A stretch of DNA of 64,000 nt from Pomphorhynchus laevis (Eukaryota > Acanthocephala > Palaeacanthocephala > Echinorhynchida > Pomphorhynchidae), in NCBI GenBank assembly GCA_012934845.2, contig WNNJ02000170.1:62001-126000 (forward strand), read 5' to 3'. Made by a program: the position numbers and the translations under genes. Numbering within the stretch: the stretch's first letter is position 1; the number at the start of each line of letters is the position of its first letter. The notes below the pieces were generated by a model. That model did no database searches, was not told the DNA's origin, and saw only the letters and a program-made list of their open reading frames with translations. Of the stretch, positions 1 through 11,043 are shown one piece after another.

Positions 1-705
1 ACCGTAACCAAATAATCTCCACATATTCTCATAGTAGACGTCGAAGTCTTATCTGACTTCTTGAGAATAGGTACAATTGGTGTACCGAAACCATTAAAAG
101 GCACCTTTTTCCCAAATACCTAATTTTATTCCTCTTTCAATTGCTTTAGAAACTTCCGATTGTAGAGCAATTGGAACCACACGTGGTTTGCAAAAGATGG
201 GACGACTTTCTTCGCGAAATTTAATATCAACTTCCATCCCTTTGATTCGTCCTAATTCTTGTGTGAAAAGAGATGGGTATTTCGCACATATTTCTTCACA
301 TTCTCGCTTAATTGCAACATATCCCTGTTATCGTCTTTAGATTCCACGTGAACGACATTACACGGTTTCACGCATTTTACGAAACTTTTTAACAATTCAT
401 CTGTCGATATTGACATCGACACTATTCCCTTTCTGCCAATTATGTTTAGACCGTACATATTAGCTACGATGAATTGTTCTTGACATCGATGGCTTGAGTT
501 CAACTGACTGACTTCCAGTTTAACTGCTCCTAAAATAGGGATTAGATGTGAGGACGCTGATCGAAAAGTGTTATCTACTGACTTCAATATTGGTCTTCCC
601 ATCAGTTTCCATACGTCTTTCGAAATAAAGTTGTAGCCTGAGCCGGTGTATATTTCAAACTGAATTTTCTTTCCGTTTAACATGATGTATACCATAAGCT
701 TAGTT
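1..705 (-). mobile_element. Ty3/Gypsy-like pol fragment, cut by window edge
   Basis: Reading on the minus strand from about 705, a retropepsin-like segment carries the motif TGSGYNFIS, the active-site region of an aspartic protease, followed by a linker and then the first part of a reverse transcriptase (KPRVVPIAL, then a motif like GTPIVPI) that runs off the left end of the window. This order, protease then RT, is typical of Ty3/Gypsy pol. No LTR is visible in this part. The copy is a broken fossil. It is unrelated in detail to the mag-type element at 33,414-37,304. Confidence 0.75.
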
Positions 706-1580
706 GTCGATATCAGCTAAAGTATTAATACTATTGCGTATCGTCTGAACTTCATATGTTTTAGCAGTATCTTTTCTGCTTGTACATACTTTGGCTATGT
801 TGCAGAAGCTTATTGCAGAAGTTGCAGTATTTTCTTCGAGCCCAGCACTGATTTGCTTCTTATTTTATGATTTTAATTTTATTTTGTTTTTTTTATTCTG
901 TTTTTCTTTCTTTTTGTTGTTTTTAAAATGTGTTAAAAATGTTAGTGTATGATTGTTTTGTTTCTCGGTATTTTCTTTTTCTTTTAAGTAGAAATGCGGG
1001 GCACATCAATGCTTGTATTTTTGTATAAATGTTGGAAACACGAGGGAAACAAATTGTGAAACTTTTTTTGTAATCCTGATGTTGATAGCAGGAGCTATCG
1101 AAATATAGAATTTTTATCAAATAAAGGATATTTTCTTCTTCGTTCCTGTAATAACTATATATTTGAAATGGAAGAAGATTGTGGGTTTAGTATTTATTAG
1201 AATATAATTCAATTTAGGAAATCACCGCATTTAAATTTTAAAGGACTAATCAAATATACTTTTTTGTATAAACACAAATATCTAATTAACGAAAATTTAA
1301 AAATGTAAAAGCATATTTGAATCTATCCTGAAACTATCGGTAAAATCAATCGAATTTATCGGTAAATTTAAAACTGCAAGAATTGACACACATTGAGATA
1401 TAAACTGTAAATTTTGTTAAAATTTTAAACATAATAACTGGCACGAGGGTATTCGCTCGAGGCTAACAACCAACTATCATGATAATGATATGTACAATGT
1501 GATTGAATACAAAACAAGCTTAAATATTTATCTTTATATATCTTTATTTAGAAAAAATTAGTCTTACAGCCACCGTAGGT
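706..1580. other. AT-rich spacer, no gene recognised
   Basis: Simple T-rich and A-rich sequence between the pol fragment and the small membrane-protein ORF. I see no convincing coding stretch, RNA or transposon end here. Confidence 0.5.
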
Positions 1581-1955
1581 TTAGATCAATTCCCAATCCA
1601 TACCTGTATATCGCTTTTTAAAGATATTTGCCGCGTGCGGATTGTAGATAACAGGATCAGATATTCGGTAAATGTAATAACTAACGGCTATACAAATAGA
1701 TTTTACAATAAGTGAATTAATTTCAAAAATAATAATATGCAATGTGATATATTTACATATAATCGAAGCGATTGTTCCAACTACCATGTGAGGAATTGTT
1801 TTCCAAGCGTATCTTAGTATACTAACACCCTCTAAATAGGCAAAACCAAACGTCAGAAAAATATGCAAATAATAACGTGTGTGATAAATAACATTTACTT
1901 TAATTAGAAATGCATTTCGAAAATACTCTAGTCTAATTAGAAGATTTGGGTTCAT
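1581..1955 (-). CDS. Hypothetical small multi-pass membrane protein
   Basis: An open frame of 124 codons runs from an ATG at 1,955 to TAA at 1,581. I chose this ATG because the frame upstream of it starts only at a GTG. The product has about three strongly hydrophobic segments (roughly residues 25-45, 55-80 and 82-100) and a polar tail ending near ISDPVIYNPHAANIFKKRY. The size and shape recall small inner-membrane accessory proteins of mitochondria, but I do not recognise the family. A strong splice-donor-like GGTAAGT near 2,183 on the same strand may belong to an upstream noncoding or coding exon. It is one of the few frames here unlike any transposon protein. It may be a real host gene or a single exon of one. 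Confidence 0.45.
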   Translation of the reverse strand: MNPNLLIRLEYFRNAFLIKVNVIYHTRYYLHIFLTFGFAYLEGVSILRYAWKTIPHMVVGTIASIICKYITLHIIIFEINSLIVKSICIAVSYYIYRISDPVIYNPHAANIFKKRYTGMDWELI

Positions 1956-3479
1956 AAACTCCTCCTCATCCTTTTTCACGTAAAAATAAATAAGCTTATT
2001 TATTCGATTTTGATTTAACTCCTTGCTAATTCAAACAATTTAGTCACTCTTTGCTAATTCAAGCTTGCTGGTGTTTTCAACTAATTTCAGCCAATGCTAA
2101 AACGTTCAAGTTATTTGTATCTTAAGAAACTTTGAGCATATATTGTGATGTGTGATAAAGTTAATCAATAATTATAGATAAAACTTACCAGTCGTAAGAG
2201 ATCTTTAGTTTTCAACTAGGAAGTTACGCATAGCGCCTTCAGTCATGTTTATTTATAATAATCTGTCAATTTGATTATAATTTGTTCATTAATTAGTGGC
2301 AATAATTAATATTTTATTTTTAACAAAATAACAATTTACGTAGGAAGCGCAAATGTTTGTTGTGATTTTTAATTTCGTATTATAGATTCAAATTATAAGG
2401 GTGCATATTTGATTCAAACAAATAAAAATTAGAAAAATACAAAATTAAAAATATTATTACATTATAAAAACTACGGTATGTTTTAAGATTAAAAGCAAAA
2501 TAATATTCATCATCTCGATACATGAGAGTTAACATGGAATTTACTGTTAATATACGGAATAGAAGGCAAACCGAATTTCGCCGTTATACTGCGGTTTCTA
2601 ATAATTCACCTGAGTAGTAGCTGAATGTAAAAGAATAAAATCATAATTCAAAATACACGGAAGAATTTATAAACAAAAAATCATCAAAAAATGTTCAACA
2701 AAAAATATTAAAAAAAATCTGTTAACAAAATTCTGAAGAATAACAAGTTTGAGATTTTCTAAATTATGAGAACTTGGCTGTTAATTTGATTCAAGTGCGC
2801 AATGTTACTTTGCAGGAATATTACATTGCGTTAGTCAATCTTAATTTATCTATAAGTTAGTGATTCGAGTTCTCCTGTATGATCTGAGATATAACATTTC
2901 TGCACTAAATTAAAGGTTAGGGCAATGCAACAGCGAATTAATAAAAAAACTAATTCACGTGACTAATGTAAGCAAATTAACTTATTACGAACGAACAAAA
3001 TTAGCACAACGATTTAAATAAAAATAATCCAGACTTAGATACCGTGCTTCCATGGTCGATATATGACACTTTTATTTGCAACCATAGGTCCACGTAGAAA
3101 TACCATGTGATTCAGAATTAAATTTCTTATCTATAAATGAGACGATTGATTATAACGAGAAATAAAATATGATAAATATAATGAATATTGTTAATTAATA
3201 GGAAGAAATAAATACAATATGGCAGAGTAACAATTCTTAGAAAATATTAAAACAAATTGCAAACAACTGCATCTCAACGTAACAAACAGAACACAGAAAC
3301 TGATCTTTATTTAAAAAAGCAATATTAGATAGCGTAAAAGTATATATTTGATATATAATACGAACAACAACAATTAACACAATTTAATATGCAAATAATA
3401 AAATGCGTTATTATTAAAATATAAAATTAATAAATTAAAATATTAAATTTACAATTTAAAAATCAACAAAATATTATAA
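1956..3479. other. AT-rich intergenic stretch
   Basis: Very AT-rich sequence with no long open frame in either strand. Apart from the possible donor near 2,183 (minus), I see nothing that can be supported. Confidence 0.5.
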
Positions 3480-3805
3480 AAATAAATTTAAATATTAAGC
3501 GAAACATTTTTATGAATGGATAATAAACAATATGCTTTGTATTAGAATTAAATATAGTAAATAATCAAATTTTAGCAGAGGAAATACGTGTGGAAATGTT
3601 AGGTCATGGAGTAAGGACCGAAACCTGATAACATAGTAGTTCCTCCTGATGATCTCTTATCTTTATTCTGATACACCGTATGTTATTTATTAGTCAATTC
3701 TAAAAAATGACTTTTATTTTAAATTTTAACTTGATATAATAAATTGAATAAAATCTTATATAATCATTTATTATTTATAATACCCAGTTAGCTGATCTGA
3801 TTCAT
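3480..3805 (+). repeat. Penelope-like element 3' end, copy 1
   Basis: This block matches the tail of the Penelope-like element at 15,170-15,575. Shared landmarks in order are the TATGAATGGATAATAAA-type start, GAGGAAATACGT, CCGAAACCTGATAAC, TCCTCCTGATGATCTC, TTATTCTGATAC and the outer end CAGTTAGCTGATCTGATT. No RT coding sequence precedes it, so it is an isolated end. Other copies lie at 45,640-46,620, 51,829-52,170 and 61,800-61,910. Confidence 0.65.
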
Positions 3806-3949
3806 CAATAATAGTAAAACAATATTTTATAAGTATATAAGATATATAGAACATGATATAAAAATTGTAAATTATTTATTATAGAGCATACTATTTATTA
3901 GCAAATAAGTTCAAATTAAATCAAGAAATATTAAAAAGTGAATATGTTT

Positions 3950-4672
3950 GGTTTAAAACGCTCAATATTATGTAACCGTTAGGATTAGCAAACGTGGTAT
4001 ATAAAATTGACAGAACTAGAGTAAATAAATCATATTATTATAATCCAGTTAAACGAAAGGCAAGAAGTCTTACCATAAACAAACGGAACAAGCGCAAAAT
4101 TAAAAATATTAAAAAAGATATGTATATAAATGAACAATTAGAAATGTTAAAACAACTTTTAAGTGATAATAAGCTAAAAGATCTTTATGTAAATATAAGA
4201 AGTTTTTCTAAAGATATCATTTGTTCAATAAATCAAAACTTAACGATTATGATAGGCTAAGTGGTATAATAGACAGGTTTTAATAAAAAATACTATAATC
4301 GAGCAATCCTTCAATAATATGTACCGATTATGATTAAATGACGTGGTACAAGGAATTGGCATAAGTAGTATAGTAAATAATAAACAACTATATTATAATA
4401 ATCCAGTTTAACGCAAGTCAAGAAGTCATGGCGATAAAATGAATATAAACAATATACTTAAAAATATTAAAAAAGAAAAGTATATACATGAACAATTATA
4501 AATATTAAAACAACTTTTAAGACATAATAAGTTAAAAGATCTTTATATAAATATAAGAATATTGCTAAAAAATATTTGTACAATAAATTAAAGACTAATT
4601 AACGACTAGGATATGTTAAGTTGTATAATAAATCAGACACTGATTAACGACTTGTGTATGTTAATTTGTATA
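3950..4672 (+). repeat. Tandem duplication of about 0.35 kb with open frame in first copy
   Basis: Copy 1 (about 3,950-4,270) keeps an open frame from 3,994 to 4,260 that lacks an initial ATG (it opens at GTG; the first ATG is near 4,120). It would encode a lysine-rich, probably helical segment (KRNKRKIKNIKKDMYINEQ). Copy 2 (about 4,310-4,630) aligns to it along its length but has stops, and a short third unit follows (4,630-4,672). Each unit ends with a block like ACGAYTNNNTATGTTAAGTTGTATAATA. The source is unknown. A role as the upstream part of a Penelope-like element is possible because a PLE end lies just upstream. Confidence 0.5.
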
Positions 4673-4869
4673 ATAATAAAGTTATTATAGAATCCGTCTA
4701 GGTGATCCTTTAATGGATTCTTCCATCGATTTTATCAATTTAACTAGATCACATAAGGTGATTTCGCAAGACTTAGAGAGAGTATGGGACGTTCTACTTA
4801 CTACATTCCGGATTGGGCTATTTTTTAAACAGTTCAAAGTCTAACTTTCTTTGCGTAAGCAACTTGAAC

Positions 4870-6060
4870 GCCCATCAACTATTACAGATATTAATTATGA
4901 AGCGAATGGAAGTGTAATACTGGATACACCTCTTGGCATGTACGATTACGTAACTAATTTCACGCCAGAATAGTATAGGTATTGGTCTTTGTTGATTGAT
5001 CACCTTACTGATGCTAGCCAGATTGATTCCCACACAGCATTTTCTGGATTTACACAGTCCGTACAATTCAAATAGCTACATTATATGCGCACTGTACAGT
5101 GTAATGACTATAAAGTACTGGATTTCAGTTATGTTCTCTTTGAGAAGTTTGTCCCGGCGTTATTGGGTTAACAAATTGATACCAAGTTATTGAGAATATT
5201 GGCCTCACTGCTTTGTCTTTGCGGGAATTGTCATCTCTGATCCAACGTTTATTAGTAGGTTAAAATATGATTGTTGTCATCTTCTATGCGAAACTTATAC
5301 CAATGAAGTTTCACTTGTCAAACTTAAGGGTGTGCAAAGGCAAGTATGTCAATATATCAGTGACAATCGCATGACCGCATTCAAGATGAGATTCCAACGT
5401 AATGTCCAAAATATACCTAAATATGTCAAAAACGCAATTTCGTCAGTTACAGTAAATGATGCTTTATCTTGGCTTAATGCTCTTCCACTTTCTGTACACA
5501 ATTATCATTTGGGTCCGACGGAATCCAGAGATGCTCTTTGTTGTCGGATCGGGTCAACTCAAGGCGATTTAGGTACCATATCTTGGGTTTGTGATTCACA
5601 AATCGATGCTGATAATGCACTTGACTGTAAGAGGAGGCTTACCGTTGATCCGACATAATGAGGTTAAAAACGTCATTGCTGCTTATTGGCTGACGTATGT
5701 GGTCGGGTTAAAGTTAACACTTAGGTTAAAACCTGCTCCAAAAGCACTGACTTTTGAGAATCCATCCACAACCAGAGAATAACCACCACGTCTAGATATA
5801 GCGTGCATAGGACTTTGAAATAGACGATTCGAGCAAACGCTTTTCGACGTTAAAGTATATTTAATATTTGCTCTCTCTATAATAGTGGTAAAACTCCAGA
5901 AGCAGCTTTTAAATACAAGAAGTTGCGAAAATTTGCTAAATGTAACGAATGTGTACAACACGTGGAATATGGACGTTTTGTACCTTTAGTCTTTAATAAC
6001 TTTAACAATTTTAACTGAGAATATCTATTATGCCACAGTAGCCTTTCAGCCCGGGGCGAA
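4870..6060 (+). mobile_element. Decayed pol fragment: RT C-terminus, Cys/His motif and endonuclease-like domain
   Basis: In pieces, this strand reads like the C-terminal half of a retroelement pol common in marine invertebrates and fish. The order is a segment like HTAFSGFTQ...RTVQ...FVPALLG, then ALSWLNALPL..HNYHLGPTESRDALC, then a CDSQIDADNALDCKRGGL..RHNEV block (Cys/His-like, followed by HNE), then RLDIACIGL..RRFEQTLFDVKVY, which resembles a restriction-enzyme-like nuclease core, and lastly VQHVEYGRFVPLVF. I recall this domain order from database proteins but cannot name the clade with confidence. The copy is degenerate. The RT fragment at 12,905-13,340 (minus) looks like the upstream part of the same family. 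Confidence 0.5.
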
Positions 6061-6689
6061 AATCATAAGTCATTTGATATGATTTGAATTGTCGGTCACT
6101 TGCTTGACTGCCTGGCTTGACAATTATATTGAGATTAGTTGGTTTGGATCAAGGGTATTGGTAAGGTTAGTAGTTAGCGAATCTATTTGCTTGAGTGACA
6201 ATTTAAAAAAAGACAGGCAATGAAACAGATGAGAACTCGGTGGACATTGAATGTGACAAAATTTATAGAGGCAATAATTCTAACAGTCGTATTATGGGAT
6301 ACAGATTATGTAAAGATTATCGTGATACCCGTGTATATGGGCGAGGACAATAAGTGGTGTTTTATTTGCGTAATGTTTATGCCATAGTGATTTCAAGGTA
6401 TTTGATGCTGAGGATATTTCAGGAAAGATTGCAAGGAGCTTAGCAGTAAATTGTTCAGTGTGTTATTTGAATGGGGATGTTTCAGGGAAACGAAAATTTT
6501 GTCGATAGTCTACTGATAGGGTTTAATCAATGTGATTGCTGCGATAGGGGTGGAATGGATTTTGGGTTAAGGCCAAGTACTTTTTTGACAAAGCGTGATT
6601 TACTACATTTAATTACTTAAATTTTACACTTGAAAGGTCGGATATTACAGGTAGGGTGTAATATTACAGATAGGGCGTAAGTAATCATG
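6061..6689. other. No recognisable gene
   Basis: Sequence between two retroelement fragments. A few short open stretches exist but none resembles a known family. It may be further decayed retroelement. Confidence 0.4.
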
Positions 6690-6965
6690 GGTTTTAACAT
6701 AACCTTAAGAATCGATGGATACCGTGTATGGATAAACTTAAAAGTTTTCGATATGTGTAAGTTGCCGATAATACTTTACATGATTTTTGTTCAAAGTGGT
6801 GACGAAATGACCATGTGGAGGTTAGAAGATGAACGACTATATATTTATAAGAGTTGATGAATTCTATAGGTCGACAGTTTAGCAAAAGTTTATCGGAATT
6901 AGCAAGGCATCTTGCACGGCGAAATTTGATGACTTTGGTCTTCAGAATGTAGACCGTTTTCAATA
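6690..6965 (-). mobile_element. LINE reverse-transcriptase C-terminal fragment
   Basis: The minus-strand frame reads KTKVIKFRRARCLANSDKLL, then NCRPIEFINSYKYIVVHL, then WSFRHHFEQK. This is the usual order after the RT catalytic site in many LINEs: KTKV.VF.., then I..V..YKYLGV.L...LSF..H. It is a 5'- and 3'-truncated fragment of a LINE different from the D, A and B families in this window. Confidence 0.55.
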
Positions 6966-7707
6966 CAGTGCAGGTTTTAATAACATTAACAACTATAATA
7001 TATTAGTAAGATCAAATATGCTACCAACAAATGTAGCATCATATACATGCCATATTTGATTGATCTGAGGTACACTAATAATAATGATTTTCTTAACAAA
7101 AATAATACATAGGTTCAATAGAATTAAAACAAAACCACCCAGGGTTTTTCAACCCCGAAGAGTCCAATCGAGGCGGACTATGCTGAGTAAACGATAGATG
7201 CGCAACTAAAGAAACCTTAGCCTTTGCTCTGGGGGACGTCCACTGGAGAAGAAGATTAATCCCGAGATAGGTCAAGTGCCCCAGAGGCGCACCTAAGTTT
7301 TCCCTTTCAATGACAGATGCTGGGTCCGTTTCAGGGCCCACCTATCTCTCTTCAGAATACGTTTAAGTCTATCCAGGTCGGCTTTCGCCGACCAGTTTAC
7401 TGTAACTGTGAACCCCGGGTATTTTACTCGACTCGTGAAGAAAGGGAGGGGTTGATTAGTCAAAATGGAGGAGAGAGCAGAGAGTGCTAATCTCTTAAGT
7501 TTTTGCTTTGTTGCAGGGGTGCCATGGAAGACAACCAACTGCGATTTGGCGGAGTTAAAATTAATATTAGACTTGGGCAACTGGTCTCTTAATCTTAAAA
7601 AGAAATGGCTGATGTCCGAGACTACGTCTTTGCACCTGCGTCCAGAGAATAGGACTGTGGTATCATCAGCGTATACCACTAGACGTTGTTCGCGTTTTAA
7701 TATTTAT

Positions 7708-8821
7708 TTCAGTGGGAAAAGTTCCCTAATTGAGGGAACTTTTCCCACTGATATCAAATATTGGGAACTTTCCCCCTTTCCAAAAATTATAAAAAAGTTT
7801 TTTTTTGTAACCCCTCATGAGTATGAATTTATTTGAACGTGAATTGATAAGAATGAACGATGATACAATAATTAAGTTCTTGTCTTATAACAATCTTCTT
7901 TTAAGTGGTAGAATATGTGAAAAGTGTGGCCGTGGCCTGGTAATGAAGAAATATAAGAAAGTTAAAGAAAAGTCTGCATGGCAGTGTATCAATACAGATT
8001 GTACAGTATATAGAAAGATGATTTCTATACGAAAAGATAGCTTTTTCGGAAATATATTTGCCTTTTCTTGATGTGCTTCAAGTTATTATAAAATGGTCAA
8101 GTAATATCCCATAATCTGTTATAATTAAAAAATGGAAATAGACCATAAAACTTATAAAAAATAATACAAAAGCTACTACTTTTAATTAAAAAATATGGCA
8201 AGAATGAAATAAAATTCGGTGGGCCTGGTGAAATAGTACAAGCAGACGAAACCGCGTTAAATCACAAGATTAAGGGCCATCGAGGTCGAGCTCCTAGAAA
8301 TAAGACCGATGCATTATGCATTGTTGAATATGACACATGTATCACAAGAGCATTTGCGTGTGCAATTGAAAATAAATTCGCAAATACAATAATACCAATC
8401 ATTTGTCAACATGTTGAAAAGGGAAGTATCATTTGTACCGACGAACATAAATCGTACGGAAGATTAAATAGTATTGGATATGTTCACGACACAGTATGTC
8501 ATAAATATGAATTTATCAATCAAGAAACTGGCGTAAATACACAGGCAGTAGAATCTTTTAATAATGAACTTAATTTAGAGATAAAAAGACGAAAAGGTGT
8601 TGCTACTCATAAAAGACCGGAGTTTTTAGAAGAATTTGTATGGAAATTTAATAATAACGAGCAAAGGTTTTTAAAAATTTGGGAGCTAATGAAGATAAGA
8701 AATTCAAACATTTATTTTATCATGTATTATTTAATGATTTTTTAAGAAACGGGAATAGTTCCCTCAACGAGGGAACTTTTCCTACTGATTTCATTTTGTA
8801 GGAACTTTACCCACAGATCCA
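7708..8821 (+). mobile_element. Merlin-type (IS1016/ISXO2-like) DNA transposon with compound ends
   Basis: The element is about 1.1 kb, inserted in LINE D1. Its termini start with GTGGGAAAAGTTCCC on the left and GTGGGTAAAGTTCC on the right (read inward). Each end holds three copies of a GGGAA..TTCCC motif in alternating orientation, so each end can fold on itself: a perfect 17-bp-arm hairpin at about 7,712-7,750 and a near-perfect one at about 8,748-8,785. Flanking words ending in ATATTT on both sides fit a decayed 8-9 bp target duplication, the Merlin habit. The transposase (see 7,817-8,745) has the zinc-binding N-terminus and the DDE-type core of this superfamily. Confidence 0.8.
7817..8745 (+). 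pseudogene. Merlin transposase, interrupted
   Basis: The N-terminal part, 7,817-8,071, holds a zinc-ribbon-like motif CEKCG...WQCINTDC followed by SIRKDSFF, as in IS1595/Merlin transposases. The catalytic core is one open frame from about 8,182 to TAA at 8,745. The first Asp is in VQADETALN, the second in ICTDEHKSYG, and the third acidic position in NTQAVESFNNELNLEIKRR, preceded by the typical HKYEFINQETG. The two frames differ, and the link between them (about 8,072-8,180) has stops, so the copy is inactive as it stands. The core itself is undisturbed over about 185 codons, which suggests a fairly recent death. Family transposases are about 280-330 residues, which fits the span. Confidence 0.8.
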
Positions 8822-8935
8822 GATATTTTGAAAAGTTCAATAGAGGCATCAAGAAACACGATAGGAGAAAGAGGGGAGGCTTGGCCACACCCGTAATAGA
8901 GTAGAACTGACGTGCATCAGGGTCATCTTCACTAG

Positions 8936-9129
8936 TTTGAGTATGTAGAATAAGAAGCATTGTAGATGCGTCGTCAAAAAAATGAAGCGAATGAATTTGT
9001 GCACGTCGGAGCGTTCAAACAAATTAGCAGTTTCCAGCAAAATCGTCGAAAGTACAATTAAAATACCAAAAGAAGATGACAAATATTAGGTATCTTACGA
9101 TAACAAGTCTCAAGACAAGAAGGTTAGTG
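8936..9129. other. Short unassigned junction between LINE D1 and D2
   Basis: No match to other parts of the window was seen. It separates the truncated 5' side of D1 (minus) from the 5' side of D2 (plus). Confidence 0.35.
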
Positions 9130-9552
9130 ATAATTTAAACGATGTTTCAGTTCAGGGGGTGCTCCCCTCGGTGAGAAAGCTCACCAAGTTGATGTTCCTT
9201 AAATTAAAAAAAACCTATAGAAAGGTCTAAAATTTATGCAACATTCTTTAAAAAAATTCAAGAACATATACAAAGATCGTGTTATTTACAACTCTATTCG
9301 ATATCTTGAATCAGAATTGAGATTATCTTTTGTCACATCAGATTTAGCACTAGAATTCACGAAATTTATAAATCAGCATTCTAGCTCTCTCTCTATGTGA
9401 CGTTCAATACAAACCTATCTCGGCATCAGTTAAAATCACCAGTATACCAACAGATATTGATAGTGATGAATAGAACTTATTCGAAAATAGATTCAACCTA
9501 AATAATATAAGATTTCGAATGGGGAGGAATGACACCACTCTGTCTATAGCGT

Positions 9553-10195
9553 TTGCTTCAAACCCGAGTGGACAACGCTGAAATACTCGCGAAATCCTGT
9601 TACAATCCCTTCATGGGATGCAATATAAAATTCACATATATGGGAACGGATAACTATTTCCTCACTTCTCCATATGCCATAAATGGGGGCATTGGGGCTC
9701 TAATTGTGCAAACCCCCCATCTTTGTGGAGTATGCAGCAAAAACGACTGCAATTCAATGGACAAATGTAACAACACACCAGTATGTATCAATTGCGATGG
9801 GTTACAACCCCCCTTTGTCTAGGAAATGTAAATAATTCAGAGAATACAAGAACCGACACTTCAAGTTCTATGAACCTATAATAAACTCCAACCGGACCTT
9901 CGCTTCATTCGCATCCTGTTCTCTCTCTGACCGGGATGTTATAAGATTGATTGATTCAAAGCATCAGGCAACAATAAAAGAGATGCAATCAATGATTACC
10001 TCGCTAATTGGAACACTACCGGGACAAAACACGACTACAAACGACTCAGTACTGACACTCTCTAATATAATACCAAAAGCAAATAAAAGAAATGCATATG
10101 CCCACAATCTAGCGACTGCACCAGTCCGCCCTTCCAAAAAGATGAAAGCTAGGCAACTACTAAAGGGAATTGAAGATATTGCCCAGGGCAATTGA
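9553..10195 (+). pseudogene. LINE-D ORF1 (gag-like, Cys-rich knuckle)
   Basis: The first part (9,553-9,822) contains CGVCSKNDC and CNNTPVCINCDG, spaced like the CCHC-type knuckles of ORF1 proteins of I- and Jockey-like LINEs. The second part (9,947-10,195) is a polar, Lys-rich tail ending at TGA just upstream of the endonuclease region. A stop separates the two parts. ORF1 proteins bind the element RNA in the ribonucleoprotein. No other D copy in this window retains this region. Confidence 0.55.
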
Positions 10196-11003
10196 ACTCA
10201 GCGGTTGTGATGAACGAGAGTGGGAAGGGCGATCTTCCCACCTCTAGTTCCAACTGAGGAAGACTATTCCCTTCTAGCTAATCCATTACAATGCAAAATA
10301 ATCGGAAACCTTTTCACTGAATATCCTTCAGTGGAATTCGGGAGGTGCTTCTGCCCTTAGACTTTTATCTGGTAGAGATGCAGATCTTATAGTCCTTCAG
10401 GAGACGCGGTATATCCGTCTCCCTCAAGACATTACTCGATTTATCCAAAAGCACATATACACCTACTATACTCCGTACATAACCCTACCTCACTCATCTT
10501 CGTCTCAAGCTCTTTTAACCTTAGTTAATTGCTTCTTAAGACCGTCTATCCTGTTAAACGAATCTTGTCTAACACTCTTGTTTAGCGATACCACTTTGTA
10601 AAAACAGTAAGCGCATCAGTATAGCCAATATCTACATCCGTCAAGGGAAGATTCACAAGAACCGTGACCTCCTGGATCGTATTTTGGGTAGTGGCTATGA
10701 CATGTTACTCGGTGACTTCAACGACATAACTGGTCGTTGGATCAATGTAGCATTCCGCAGAGCCAGGAACAACTATCTTATTCACAAACCACCGTCCTCC
10801 ACCTTTCATTGCTCGACAACTAATTCTCTCCTCGACATATTACTGGTTCATAAGATGTGGTTGTTGAAACCCATCTGTACTGAGCAGTCGCGTCAAAAAC
10901 AGACCAGCTCTTATGACCTAAGTCGTTGGCGGATAGAGGAAGATACGTTGCTTAGAAGGAGGTTTCACCTTGATCCCATCAGAGTGGCTTTCTTTCAGGC
11001 AGC

Positions 11004-11043
11004 TATCCAACTCTTCCCCAAAGAGTTGGGGAAGAGTTGGATA
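11004..11043. repeat. Perfect 18-bp-arm hairpin in LINE D2
   Basis: Arm TATCCAACTCTTCCCCAA, loop AGAG, then its exact reverse complement. The sister copy D3 (near 48,640-48,690) has no such palindrome at this point of the linker, so the second arm arose after the copies parted. Confidence 0.85.

Larger units (their letters stand above)
7095..8935 (-). mobile_element. LINE family D, copy D1, split by a Merlin transposon
   Basis: Two minus-strand parts of one LINE, 8,822-8,935 and 7,095-7,707, are separated by a DNA transposon. The upstream part has EDDPDARQFYSITGV, the segment before the RT catalytic site. The downstream part begins at the catalytic motif VYADDTTVLF and runs through the thumb region (FTVTVNWSAKADLDRLKRI) to the tail. 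The same continuous sequence occurs uninterrupted in D3 at 47,641-47,700, which fixes the insertion point inside the word AATATTT. The 5' end of D1 is truncated near 8,935. Family D resembles the I/R1/Jockey group; the exact clade is not assigned. Confidence 0.8.

Noticed and set aside
3994-4260. Simple protein-coding gene at the 88-codon ORF
   Set aside because: There is no ATG at the start, and a decayed tandem copy follows immediately, so I list it as a repeat with an open frame.
7465-7836. Plus-strand ORF of 123 codons
   Set aside because: It is antisense to LINE D1 and runs across the Merlin end, so it is an accident of the junction.
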